From Lachnospiraceae bacterium UBA5902 (lineage in GTDB: Bacteria > Bacillota > Clostridia > Lachnospirales > Lachnospiraceae), in the NCBI GenBank assembly GCA_002431865.1, contig DJEI01000045.1:1-29427 (forward strand): a stretch of 29,427 nucleotides of DNA, read 5' to 3'. Of the stretch, positions 1-7,906 are shown piece by piece. The notes below the pieces were generated by a model. That model did no database searches, was not told the DNA's origin, and saw only the letters and a program-made list of their open reading frames with translations. Made by a program: the position numbers and the translations under genes. The first letter of the stretch is position 1. Each line of letters starts with the position of its first letter.

Positions 1-26
1 AAGGTCACTTCATAACAGGTGAGATT

Positions 27-359
27 ATGCCATATGTATTAAAAGATGAATTACGTGAGTTTATTCAGGAAGTATCAAAATTATTGGGAAATGGCTTTGA
101 AAAGGCAATTTTATATGGATCGTATGCAAGAGGCGATTATAATGAGAATTCTGATATAGATATCATGATTTTGGTTAATTTATCGGATAAGCAGATATTA
201 CAATATGAAAATCAAATATTTGACTTAGCATTTGAAATAGAGTTAAAGTATGGTAAAACTATATCACCGATTATTAAGAATATAGATCAATTTGAATATT
301 GGTCAGATGCATTACCTTTTTATAGAAATGTACTAGAGGAAGGGGTGAATGTTGCATAA
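27..359 (+). CDS. MNT-type nucleotidyltransferase, likely antitoxin
   Basis: This is a 110-residue minimal nucleotidyltransferase. The motif GSYARGDYNENSDIDIMIL at about residues 31-49 is the GS-x(n)-DxD signature of the pol-beta fold, with metal-binding aspartates at 43 and 45. In known MNT/HEPN pairs this protein neutralises the HEPN partner, in some cases by AMPylating it; that role is inferred here. The stop codon overlaps the start of the next gene (TAATG at 357-361), so the two are translationally coupled. Base composition is AT-rich compared with the genes from 802 onward, which suits a horizontally acquired module. Only 26 bases precede it, so its promoter is outside the window. Confidence 0.88.
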   Translation: MPYVLKDELREFIQEVSKLLGNGFEKAILYGSYARGDYNENSDIDIMILVNLSDKQILQYENQIFDLAFEIELKYGKTISPIIKNIDQFEYWSDALPFYRNVLEEGVNVA

Positions 360-751
360 TGGATAAAAGGCAGGATTTATGTAATTATCGGATAGATCAG
401 GCAAAGGAAACTATAAATGTCGCTAAGCTTTGCTATGAAAATGGGCATTATAAAGATGCAATCAATAGAGCTTATTATGCAGCATTTTATGCAGTCAAAG
501 CTGTGTTGGCATTAGATAATATTGATTTCAAAAGACATAAGGATGTAGTTGCTACTTTTAATCGTGATTATGTCGCTTCTGGCGTATATGAAAAAGAAAT
601 TGGAAGATTATTATCGCGGCTTCAAAAGAAAAGAGAAAACAGTGATTATGATGATTTCTATATTGCATCAAAAGAAGAAGCCGAAGATCAGATAAAGTTC
701 GCAGAACAAATTGTCATGAGTATCACCAATAAAATTGGTAAGCAAGAATAG
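359..751 (+). CDS. HEPN domain protein (UPF0332 type), likely toxin
   Basis: This 130-residue helical protein carries the HEPN signature RAYYAAFYAVKAVL near residues 38-51, a KRH motif at 58-60 and an Arg-Glu-Asn-Ser-Asp-Tyr stretch at 92-97. HEPN proteins are often RNases. The classical RX4-6H catalytic motif is not evident; the UPF0332 branch commonly has an R-x3-DY arrangement instead, so nuclease activity cannot be assumed. It overlaps the preceding nucleotidyltransferase gene by one base and is followed six bases later by a strong hairpin terminator, giving a compact two-gene cassette. The toxin role is inferred from gene pairing only. Confidence 0.85.
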   Translation: MDKRQDLCNYRIDQAKETINVAKLCYENGHYKDAINRAYYAAFYAVKAVLALDNIDFKRHKDVVATFNRDYVASGVYEKEIGRLLSRLQKKRENSDYDDFYIASKEEAEDQIKFAEQIVMSITNKIGKQE

Positions 752-756
752 AGAAG

Positions 757-794
757 AAAAACTGCAAGCAGCGTTTACGTTGCTTGCAGTTTTT
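757..794. terminator. bidirectional intrinsic terminator
   Basis: Arms 757-773 and 778-794 pair over 17 positions with one G-U wobble around a four-base TTTA loop. The arms start with an A-run and end with a T-run, so the hairpin can terminate both the MNT/HEPN transcript and the opposing transcript ending at 802. Confidence 0.88.
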
Positions 795-801
795 GTATAG
801 T

Positions 802-1728
802 TTAATCTTCAGTTGATTCTGCTCTTGAACGTGTTCCCTTTGTTTTGTGTTTCCTCATCGCCAGCCATACGAACAGCACCGTAAGCACCAAAGCGCCAAC
901 CGTGATGATACTGCATCGCACGGTTTCCTCAAACCATACGGATGGAATGAACAACACACTCAGGTTGATGCTGAAATGCAGGATCATGCTTGCGAGGAGT
1001 GTGTTCGCTTTGTAAGCCACAAATCCAAGCAGACATCCTAAGATGCATGCGTAGATGCCCTGTACGATATTGCCGTGGTACAGTCCGAAAAGTACACCCT
1101 GAAACAGAATTGCCAGGACGGGTGGCATATAGCGTTTGGCATATCCCATGATCACACCGCGGAAGAATAACTCTTCACCGATCGGGGCGATCACAAAGGT
1201 CGCAATGATCATCGGAACTGCCCGGTTCACACCGACAGCTTTGGATACAAGCTCATAGTAGGCTGCAAAGGTGTCTGGGAACAGGGGACTGACCAAAGTC
1301 AGGATTCCGTCCACCATGATCTGAATTGCAACACCGGCAAGCAATAAAAATGGAGTCCGTATAGAACAGACGCATGAAAAATTATTTTTCATGCGTCCTT
1401 TTGTATTATCTTCGAAAGTTTCGTCTGTGGAAACGATATTTCCCCGATAAAATATGTGGTAATACCAGACCCCGAAACAGATTAGAAATACAATGTGCTG
1501 TGCAAGCACGAGGTACGCCTGATTCATAGGCTGGTTATAATCCATTTGTAAGATCTTGCTGATCGTATTGTCGCTGTTTGATTTTTCATCGGAACGCATA
1601 TTCTTGAAGAACAGAATTGCGATGTCGATGAAGTTTAATACATACTGCGCCAATACGGCAATCAGAAACGGTGTAAAGGAACCGATAATATCTTTCAATT
1701 TTGCCGGTTGATTTTTACATCTTGTCAC
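802..1728 (-). CDS. CPBP family intramembrane metalloprotease
   Basis: This multi-span membrane protein belongs to the CPBP (Abi/Rce1-like) family, whose members are predicted intramembrane metalloproteases; some act in bacteriocin self-immunity. Three motifs are visible: EELFFRGVIMG (catalytic Glu pair near residues 185-186), FGLYHGN (His about 218) and LHFSINL (His about 251, Asn about 255). Hydrophobic segments lie before and between them. The frame stays open to 1782, but that extension only restates the lysine/arginine-rich 3' end of the upstream gene in another frame. I prefer the GTG at 1728, which overlaps the upstream stop by 14 bases and implies coupling. It is the last gene of the malQ-plsC cluster. 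The substrate is unknown. Confidence 0.85.
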   Translation of the reverse strand: MTRCKNQPAKLKDIIGSFTPFLIAVLAQYVLNFIDIAILFFKNMRSDEKSNSDNTISKILQMDYNQPMNQAYLVLAQHIVFLICFGVWYYHIFYRGNIVSTDETFEDNTKGRMKNNFSCVCSIRTPFLLLAGVAIQIMVDGILTLVSPLFPDTFAAYYELVSKAVGVNRAVPMIIATFVIAPIGEELFFRGVIMGYAKRYMPPVLAILFQGVLFGLYHGNIVQGIYACILGCLLGFVAYKANTLLASMILHFSINLSVLFIPSVWFEETVRCSIITVGALVLTVLFVWLAMRKHKTKGTRSRAESTED

Positions 1729-2311
1729 TGATCTTCTTCGCTCTTTCTTTCTCTCGACGAAGCTCTTCCTTGGACTTCTCAACAGGTTTGTCTTTGCCCT
1801 TGGATTTTGCTTTTTCGAGCATTTCTGCGTTTAACTGCTTCTGCATTTCAACCTGACGCTTCCGCATACGTGTACGCCAGTTGCCTTTTTTCTTCTTCTT
1901 GCCGGTTTCTTCTTCCTGAGCGACCTTCTTGCCGCGGACGCTCTTGACACTGATGATGTAAATACCGCTGACCATTGCTTTCACTTCGCCTCTGGTTGGA
2001 AGCTCATCGAAGATTGCATCGTCACAGATCATGTTCATAATCTGTGGACCAACCTTGACCTTTGCGATTGGAAGCTTTGCTTTCTGGTAACGCTTTGGTG
2101 TCTGTTCCATCACCATTTTCGGAAGTCCGGCGTCTTTCATTGGCAGCATTTTTTTGTCGATGATCAACATATTCATCGGCTGCGCCGCCTCTACCATCTG
2201 CTCTCTCTGTGCACTTTGTTTCTTCTGTAATTTGTCACCGACTCTGTATAACACGAACATGATCGCAAGTGCTACCACGATGACAATAATCATGATTAAC
2301 CACCAAGGCAT
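1715..2311 (-). CDS. N-terminally anchored basic protein of unknown function
   Basis: I do not recognise this 198-residue protein. Residues 3-22 form one strongly hydrophobic helix, so it is probably a single-pass membrane protein with the rest in the cytoplasm. A middle section (about 45-125) looks like a folded domain with hydrophobic strands such as VSGIYIISVKSV. The last 65 residues are very rich in Lys, Arg and Glu and probably form a charged helix or coil that could bind nucleic acid or phospholipid. It sits between plsC and the CPBP protease, 15 bases from plsC, so a role at the membrane is plausible but unproven. Confidence 0.75.
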   Translation of the reverse strand: MPWWLIMIIVIVVALAIMFVLYRVGDKLQKKQSAQREQMVEAAQPMNMLIIDKKMLPMKDAGLPKMVMEQTPKRYQKAKLPIAKVKVGPQIMNMICDDAIFDELPTRGEVKAMVSGIYIISVKSVRGKKVAQEEETGKKKKKGNWRTRMRKRQVEMQKQLNAEMLEKAKSKGKDKPVEKSKEELRREKERAKKISDKM

Positions 2312-2326
2312 GGTTCAAATCCTCCT

Positions 2327-3052
2327 CTAAATGTTATTTTTATCATACATATCCTGTATAAGCTGTGGAAACTCTGCATATCGCTCTCTGCGCTCCTTAG
2401 GCGGAAGCTCGCAAGGGTAGATCGGCTTTCCGAACTCGATTGTAACTTTATGGCTGTGAATCCGTCTCTTCGGTGCGGATTCGAGCATCAGGTCAGACCG
2501 ACAGATCGATACCGGAACAATCGGAGACTTTGATTTCTCTGCCATCTTGTATCCGCCCTCACGGAATGGCAGGAGCGTGTCAGTCTGATTTCGGGTTCCC
2601 TCCGGGAATACGACCATCGAATGTCCCTGCTTCATGTATTCGGTTCCCTGCTTAATCACGGATAAGCCCTGCTTGATATCTTCTCTGTCTAAGAACAGAC
2701 ATCCGATATCCCGCATATACAGTGGGAGAAGCGGAATCTTTTCCATTTCTTTTTTCGCAAGGAAGCCAAGTGGTTTGCCAATTGCTTCATGATAGATCAG
2801 AATGTCAAAATAACTGCGGTGGTTGCCGACAAATAACACCGGTCCATCCTGCGGTATGTTTTCTTTTCCGATGACGTTCACTTTGCATCCGGACAGCTTC
2901 AATTCCAGACGGAAGAAGCCGGATACAAACCTGCGTGCCTTTTCCCACGATTTCTCAGGATTTTTCTTCCATAATTGTTTCATGTAGAGATGGTATGGCA
3001 GACAGAAAAACAATGCCACCATCAATACGATTCCAACTCCCAATGTCTTCAT
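2327..3052 (-). CDS. plsC: 1-acyl-sn-glycerol-3-phosphate acyltransferase
   Basis: PlsC acylates lysophosphatidic acid at the sn-2 position to give phosphatidic acid, the precursor of membrane phospholipids. The HX4D catalytic motif is present as NHRSYFD (His78, Asp83), followed by FPEGTR at 149-154, which binds the glycerol phosphate. An N-terminal hydrophobic segment (about 4-20) anchors it to the membrane. The length of 241 residues is normal. It starts 11 bases after the malQ stop, with GAGGTG as ribosome binding site, so it is co-transcribed with malQ. Confidence 0.93.
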   Translation of the reverse strand: MKTLGVGIVLMVALFFCLPYHLYMKQLWKKNPEKSWEKARRFVSGFFRLELKLSGCKVNVIGKENIPQDGPVLFVGNHRSYFDILIYHEAIGKPLGFLAKKEMEKIPLLPLYMRDIGCLFLDREDIKQGLSVIKQGTEYMKQGHSMVVFPEGTRNQTDTLLPFREGGYKMAEKSKSPIVPVSICRSDLMLESAPKRRIHSHKVTIEFGKPIYPCELPPKERRERYAEFPQLIQDMYDKNNI

Positions 3053-3063
3053 AGATACACCTC

Positions 3064-4596
3064 TTATCGTCCAAACATTTTACAGGTTTCATATAATCTT
3101 GCTTCGAGTTCGTGTGTCAGTACCTCTTCCTTGTATCTCCAGGCCCAGTTTCCTTCTGCAACACCAGGTGTATTCATACGAGCCCAGGAATCCAGACATA
3201 ATACATCCTGCATTGGTACGATCGCCATGTTGGCAACAGAGCCGAAGCATGCACGGATCATGATCCAGCAGATGTCATAGCCATCGGTAGAGAAGTACCG
3301 ACGGAGCTTGTCTTTGGATGCTTCGTATGCGTGCTTGTACCAGCCAAGGGTTGTATCGTTGTCATGTGTACCCGTATAGCAGACACAGTTACGAACAAAG
3401 TTGTGTGGAAGGAAATCATTTTCCTCCGGATTCTCAAATGCGAACTGTAATACCTTCATGCCCGGCAGACCGAACTTGTCACGCAGTTCAATGACCGAAT
3501 CATCAATCTCACCAAGATCCTCGGCGATGATCGGAAGATGATAACCAAGTGTTGCCTCTAACTGTGTGAAGAAGTTTACACCCGGTGCCTCGACCCATTT
3601 TCCGTTGATTGCAGTTGTCTCACCATAAGGAACTGCCCAGTACTTATCGAAACCACGGAAGTGGTCGATACGCAGGAAATCGGAGAGTGTCAACTGGTGA
3701 CGGATACGGTTCAGCCACCACTCATAACCGGTTTCTGTATGCTTCTTCCAGTTGTAAAGCGGATTGCCCCACAGCTGTCCGGTAGCTGAGAAATAATCTG
3801 GCGGAACGCCGGCAACGACGGTTGGATATCCCTTGGAATCAAGCTGGAACAGGCTCTGGTTTGCCCATACATCCACGCTGTCCCATGCCATAAAGATCGG
3901 GATATCGCCCACAATGGAAATGCCCTTATCGTTTGCGTATTTCTTCAAAGTTGTCCATTCGTAATAGAACAGGAACTGGATGAACTTGTAGTAGCCCATC
4001 TCTGTTTCGAGCTTCTTCACCCATGTTTCCTTCTGCTTCTTGGTTGGCTTCTTCAGGTTGTCCTCCCACATGTACCAAGGCATACCCTGATGATAGTCCT
4101 TGCCGGCCATGAACAGTGCATAATCCTCCAGCCAGGCAGATGTCTCGCAGAAGTTATCAAATGCCTGCTTCATTTCCGGATTGTCATGGATACCATCGGA
4201 TAAAGACTCATCGTGGAAACGGGAGTAAGCAAGCTTTAACAGACCTGTCTTAAACTCGATCAACTCACCATAGTTAATCTGCTCCGGATTCCATGCCGGC
4301 ATATCCCGGAAGTCTTCATCGTAAAGGAGATGTAACTCCTTCAGATGATCCAGACTGATAATGAGCGGCTGTCCCGCAAATGCGGAGAAAGGCTGATATG
4401 GAGAATCTCCAAATCCGGTGTGCCCGAGTGGCAGTACCTGCCATGTGTTTAATCCCGAACGTTCCAGAAAATCAACAAATCTGTATGCGCTTGCACCCAG
4501 CTCACCAATGCCGTAAGGACCCGGAAGTGAGGTTGGATGAAGCAGGATCCCCGCGTATTTCTTTGGCTTTTTGCTTGCGCAAAATTCTTCTGCCAT
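3064..4596 (-). CDS. malQ: 4-alpha-glucanotransferase (amylomaltase)
   Basis: MalQ (GH77) transfers alpha-1,4-glucan segments between maltodextrins in the cytoplasm and is used in glycogen and maltodextrin metabolism. The 510-residue length fits the short bacterial form. The catalytic set is visible: nucleophile Asp311 in FLRIDHFRGF, acid/base Glu359 in IIAEDLGE, and stabilising Asp412 in THDND. The N-terminal HPTSLPGPYGIGELG is also typical. A perfect AGGAGG (4608-4613) precedes the ATG. The 69-base gap to the aminotransferase holds a TATAAT-like box on the minus strand (4644-4649) with a poor -35, so malQ may start its own transcript leading into plsC and the two genes after it. Confidence 0.96.
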   Translation of the reverse strand: MAEEFCASKKPKKYAGILLHPTSLPGPYGIGELGASAYRFVDFLERSGLNTWQVLPLGHTGFGDSPYQPFSAFAGQPLIISLDHLKELHLLYDEDFRDMPAWNPEQINYGELIEFKTGLLKLAYSRFHDESLSDGIHDNPEMKQAFDNFCETSAWLEDYALFMAGKDYHQGMPWYMWEDNLKKPTKKQKETWVKKLETEMGYYKFIQFLFYYEWTTLKKYANDKGISIVGDIPIFMAWDSVDVWANQSLFQLDSKGYPTVVAGVPPDYFSATGQLWGNPLYNWKKHTETGYEWWLNRIRHQLTLSDFLRIDHFRGFDKYWAVPYGETTAINGKWVEAPGVNFFTQLEATLGYHLPIIAEDLGEIDDSVIELRDKFGLPGMKVLQFAFENPEENDFLPHNFVRNCVCYTGTHDNDTTLGWYKHAYEASKDKLRRYFSTDGYDICWIMIRACFGSVANMAIVPMQDVLCLDSWARMNTPGVAEGNWAWRYKEEVLTHELEARLYETCKMFGR

Positions 4597-4665
4597 AATT
4601 TTTTTATCCTCCTAATTATGTATCTCCTATTAAACCAAACTTCATTATACAGAAAAACATGGAAA

Positions 4666-5853
4666 TTATCTATATAATTTGTAAAGTTTTTCAAACAAAG
4701 GAATGGCTTTTTCGACCATATCCGTTGTCACGCAGTAGGAAATTCGGAAATGTCCCGGACATAAAAAGCTGTCACCCGGTACGATGATCAGGTTCAGCTC
4801 TTTGGCTGCGCGCCAGCAGAACTCATTTGCATCTTCGGTCAGTGCACGTGGGAACATGTAGAAGGTTCCGCCCGGTTCGACCATCTCATATCCTATGCGC
4901 GTCAGTTCTTTATATAAAATGTTTTTGTTTGTCTCATAGATTGAAAGGTCACTTGTCTGATCGAGTACAGATTCTACTGCCATCTGGATGATGGAAGACG
5001 GGCAGTTATGTCCGATAAATCTGGAGATCTGACCAGCCATAAGGACCAGAAGCTTTGCATCCTCGCAGGCTGGGTTCACTGCCATGTAACCGATACGCTC
5101 ACCTGGCAGAGATACAGACTTACTGAACGAATAACAGCAGATCGTATTCTCGTATAACTTGGAGATAAATGGAGCGTCCACACCTGCAAACACGATCTCA
5201 CGGTAAGGTTCATCGGAGATCAGGTAGATCGGATGTCCGTATTCCTTTTCCTTTGCACGCAGAATATCTGCCAGCTTCGTGATTGTGGCAGTTGAATAAA
5301 CAATACCAGATGGGTTATTCGGAGAGTTGATGAGGATTGCCTGTACATTCGGGTTCAGGGCTTTCTCAAACTCCTCAAAGTTGATCTGGAATGTGGTGAT
5401 ATCGGCAGGAATCACGGTAAGCTTTGCGCCGGTACCTGTCACATATGGAACATATTCCGGAAAGTAAGGCGCGAAGGTGATAACTTCGTCGCCGTCCTTT
5501 GTCACACAGCGAAGTGCATGTGCCAGCGCGCTGGCTGCTGCACTTGTCATGAAGATGTGATCCATCGTGTAGTTCATGCCAAAACGATTATTCAAAGAAT
5601 CAGCAACCGCCTGTCTTGTAGATGGAAGTCCAAGCGATGGGCTGTAACTGTGCAGCTTTACCGGATCCTCCGTCTGCAACAGTTCGATCATACGATCGGT
5701 AAATGCCTGTGGTACTGGAACAGATGGATTTCCGATGGAGAAATTGTAGATATTCTCCATACCAATCTCTGCGCCCTTCTTGTTTGCATAGTCAAAGAAC
5801 TGGCGAATGATAGAACCTTTTCCTGTCATATCCTTGTAAAATTCGTTAATCAT
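4666..5853 (-). CDS. PLP-dependent aminotransferase, class I/II
   Basis: This 395-residue fold-type I aminotransferase has the PLP-binding lysine in SFSKSVSLPGERIGY (about Lys245), NSPNNPSG (Asn about 179), SDEPYREIVF (Asp about 214), and a C-terminal FRISYCV holding the arginine that binds the substrate carboxylate. It resembles AspC/alanine-type enzymes; the exact amino donor cannot be read from sequence. The frame is open to 5934, but the ATG at 5853 has a good ribosome binding site (GAGAGG), and the extension runs into the repeat element at 5881-6021. That element lies only 27 bases upstream, so the promoter must be beyond it and the repeat is probably transcribed as the 5' leader. Confidence 0.92.
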   Translation of the reverse strand: MINEFYKDMTGKGSIIRQFFDYANKKGAEIGMENIYNFSIGNPSVPVPQAFTDRMIELLQTEDPVKLHSYSPSLGLPSTRQAVADSLNNRFGMNYTMDHIFMTSAAASALAHALRCVTKDGDEVITFAPYFPEYVPYVTGTGAKLTVIPADITTFQINFEEFEKALNPNVQAILINSPNNPSGIVYSTATITKLADILRAKEKEYGHPIYLISDEPYREIVFAGVDAPFISKLYENTICCYSFSKSVSLPGERIGYMAVNPACEDAKLLVLMAGQISRFIGHNCPSSIIQMAVESVLDQTSDLSIYETNKNILYKELTRIGYEMVEPGGTFYMFPRALTEDANEFCWRAAKELNLIIVPGDSFLCPGHFRISYCVTTDMVEKAIPLFEKLYKLYR

Positions 5854-5880
5854 GATGTATTTCCTCTCTTTCTTTTGGTC

Positions 5881-6021
5881 GAGTTGTACAGGATAGATAT
5901 TTCTACACAGACGCGCTCCCGCTCGGTTCAGCACGCAGTGGTACTAAATTCACACTGCGTGTTCATTAAGTACCAGCGTGCTTCAACGGTCTGTTTAAGA
6001 AATATCTATCTTGTACAACTC
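5881..6021 (-). repeat. structured repeat family A, copy 1 (A1)
   Basis: This is a 141-bp element with 24-base terminal inverted repeats that match at 23 positions. Read on the minus strand it starts GAGTTGTACAAG and ends CTGTACAACTC. Inside, ACAGAC pairs with GTCTGT, and CACGC-TGGTACT pairs with AGTACCA-CT-GCGTG, giving a long branched hairpin. A second copy lies at 26403-26548 with near-identical inner sequence but different terminal stems. No open reading frame is carried. No clear target-site duplication is visible. It lies directly upstream of the aminotransferase in the same relative orientation as copy 2 to rlmD. It could be a MITE-like element or a structured RNA leader. Confidence 0.85.
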
Positions 6022-6134
6022 TATCTACAGAGTGAATGTAGCAATGTTATAATATATAAATATATTTAACTTTAACTTGTATTAATATGGATATTTCGTA
6101 AATGGTTTAACTTTTTAAAAACCTTGTAAACAGA

Positions 6135-6183
6135 AAACAAGTGGCGAGAAAAACCGGGGAGGGAATTAATTCGCCACTTGTTT
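6135..6183 (-). terminator. probable terminator of the chemoreceptor-like gene
   Basis: Thirteen-base arms at 6135-6147 and 6171-6183 (AAACAAGTGGCGA and its complement) enclose a 23-base loop. Read on the minus strand the hairpin is followed by TTTTCTGTTT, so it fits termination of the gene that ends at 6302. Confidence 0.6.
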
Positions 6184-6265
6184 GAGGGGAGAGAGGATTC
6201 AAATATATGAAAAGCTCTTACAATGCATACTATAGCAATAAATTGTGTCTAAAATATGTTCTATT

Positions 6266-6283
6266 TGTGAAAAAGTTTTCACA
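6266..6283. promoter_or_regulatory. short palindrome TGTGAAAA-AG-TTTTCACA
   Basis: Eight-base perfect arms surround a two-base centre, 19 bases after the 3' end of the gene at 6302. It could be a protein-binding site or a weak second terminator hairpin on the minus strand. Spacing does not match a standard CRP/FNR site. Confidence 0.3.
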
Positions 6284-6301
6284 TCCTCAAATCCCTGCTG
6301 T

Positions 6302-6895
6302 TTATTCAGCGTCATAGCTCTTGATGGATGCATCAAGCTTCTGTAATGTCTTCTGAATGGAGTCGTTGATCACACCTGATTCATGTGCCATCTTACCAAA
6401 CTCATGCGCAACAACGGTGAATCCGCGTCCGGCTTCGCCTGCACGTGCAGCTTCAATGGAAGCGTTCAGTGCGAGGATATTCTGTTTATTTTCAATCTTC
6501 TTTAAGCCCTGTGATTTTCCGGCAAGTTCCTTAATCAGAGCTGCAGCACCATCAATTTCTTCGTTGAAGGAGGCAACTGCTTCCTCATATTTCTTCTTGC
6601 GATAGCCAGCCTCTAAGAGATTCTGAACAGCGGCAACCAGAATTGCGGCAGCAGCCTCGACAACCTCTTCGTCCGTATCCTCATCCAGAGGACCGCCAAC
6701 AACTGTTGCAACCTCGACGTCATCGACTTCGATGCTCTCACTGAATGCCTCTATATTATTTCTGGAAAATCCAAGCTTGTTGGAAAGGAAGTTACCTTCA
6801 TCATCGAGAACAACGGCGATCATGTGTGTTGCAGCCGCCCACTGCTCCAGGATGTTATCGAGTGCTTCCATATCTAAATAATCATTTATAGTCAT
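6302..6895 (-). CDS. short soluble MCP-like protein with PocR-like sensor
   Basis: This 197-residue protein has a C-terminal fragment of the methyl-accepting chemotaxis signalling domain: [20 protein letters not shown] followed by [13 protein letters not shown] (residues 138-170) is the hairpin tip that contacts CheA/CheW. There is no transmembrane segment or HAMP domain, and the methylation helices are very short. Residues 8-95 resemble a PocR-type ligand-binding domain (a DDEGN turn near 31-35 and VVGGPLDED near 65-73) without its usual cysteines; this match is by eye. The ATG at 6895 has AAGGAGGAG before it. It may be a cytoplasmic receptor or a competitor for the CheA/CheW array. It ends at a probable terminator at 6135-6183. 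Confidence 0.8.
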   Translation of the reverse strand: MTINDYLDMEALDNILEQWAAATHMIAVVLDDEGNFLSNKLGFSRNNIEAFSESIEVDDVEVATVVGGPLDEDTDEEVVEAAAAILVAAVQNLLEAGYRKKKYEEAVASFNEEIDGAAALIKELAGKSQGLKKIENKQNILALNASIEAARAGEAGRGFTVVAHEFGKMAHESGVINDSIQKTLQKLDASIKSYDAE

Positions 6896-7046
6896 AAAAA
6901 TGCTCCTCCTTGTGCGTAACATATACCTAATGTCCATTTTACCGAAATTACAGAGGGATTTCAATAGTCGAACCGAAGAAATTCACGAATATTATGGCGA
7001 ATTTGTGCAGGAAGGATCATGGGTTCGCAGATATTTGCAGGCGGGG

Positions 7047-7075
7047 TTGCACGAATACCCGGTGTAGGGTAAAAT
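7047..7075 (+). promoter_or_regulatory. promoter of tatD-rsmA
   Basis: TTGCAC (7047-7052) and TAAAAT (7070-7075) are 17 bases apart, about 37 bases upstream of the tatD start. This is a near-consensus sigma-A type promoter. Confidence 0.6.
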
Positions 7076-7111
7076 AAACGCAATTATTATGGTAAGGCAA
7101 GGATAAACGAA

Positions 7112-7891
7112 ATGATTCAGATATTTGATACACATGCACATTATGATGATGAGAGCTTTGATGCAGATCGGGAGCAGCTTCTGGCGGGATTTCCGGCACA
7201 GGGTGTATACGCGGTGACAAACATCGGAACGAATATCAGCGCGAGTGAAGAGACAGTTCGGATGACAGAAAAATACGAGAACATGTATGGTGTGGTCGGC
7301 ATTTTCCCTTCTGAGGTTGCAGAACTGGAGAACCCGGACAATGTAACGCGGCTGAAGGAGCTTGCAAAGCACGACAAGATCGTAGCCATCGGCGAGATCG
7401 GACTTGACTATCATTATGAAGAAACAGACAAGGCGTTGCAGCACAAATGGTTCGCCGGACAGATGGATATTGCGCGCGAGTTACAGCTTCCAATCGCCAT
7501 TCACAGCCGGGATGCGGCGCAGGATACGATCCAGATCATGCGGGCGTCCCATGCAGAGGAGATTGGCGGTGTGATTCATTGTTACTCGTATTCCAAGGAG
7601 AGCGCACGTGACTTCCTGAATATGGGATTTTACTTCGGCATCGGGGGTGTTGTGACATTTAAGAATGCGAAGAAGTTAAAGGAAGCAGTGGCATATATTC
7701 CGCTGTCAAATATCGTGCTTGAGACGGATGCACCGTATCTCACACCGGAGCCATTCCGCGGCAAGCGCAATGATTCATCGAAACTCGTCTATGTCGCACA
7801 GGCGATCGCTGATATCAAGCAGATTCCGGTGGACGAGGTGTATGCAGAGACATGGAAAAATGCGAACCAGATGTATAAAATTCAGATGTAG
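7112..7891 (+). CDS. tatD: TatD family metal-dependent deoxyribonuclease
   Basis: TatD enzymes are TIM-barrel hydrolases of the amidohydrolase superfamily with DNase activity. Metal ligands are visible: DTHAHYD (His8, His10), GEIGLDYH (Glu95), AIHSRD (His131), VIHCYS (His156) and ETDAPYL (Asp206). The usual GIHP motif reads GIFP here (Phe65), a minor variation. The 259-residue length is normal. It starts an operon with rsmA 15 bases downstream. In Bacillus the ribonuclease M5 gene rnmV normally lies between tatD and rsmA; it is absent from this position. Confidence 0.94.
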   Translation: MIQIFDTHAHYDDESFDADREQLLAGFPAQGVYAVTNIGTNISASEETVRMTEKYENMYGVVGIFPSEVAELENPDNVTRLKELAKHDKIVAIGEIGLDYHYEETDKALQHKWFAGQMDIARELQLPIAIHSRDAAQDTIQIMRASHAEEIGGVIHCYSYSKESARDFLNMGFYFGIGGVVTFKNAKKLKEAVAYIPLSNIVLETDAPYLTPEPFRGKRNDSSKLVYVAQAIADIKQIPVDEVYAETWKNANQMYKIQM

Positions 7892-7906
7892 AGAAATGGA
7901 GATAAA

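Noticed and set aside
1729..1782. Longer N-terminus for the CPBP protease
   Set aside because: These 18 codons are the charged 3' end of the upstream gene read in another frame; the GTG at 1728 gives a normal coupled overlap.
5854..5934. Longer N-terminus for the aminotransferase
   Set aside because: It would be encoded partly by repeat element A1; the ATG at 5853 has a proper ribosome binding site and matches the family's usual N-terminus.
6266..6283. CRP/FNR operator
   Set aside because: The half-sites TGTGA and TCACA are eight bases apart rather than six, and the site lies after, not before, a gene.
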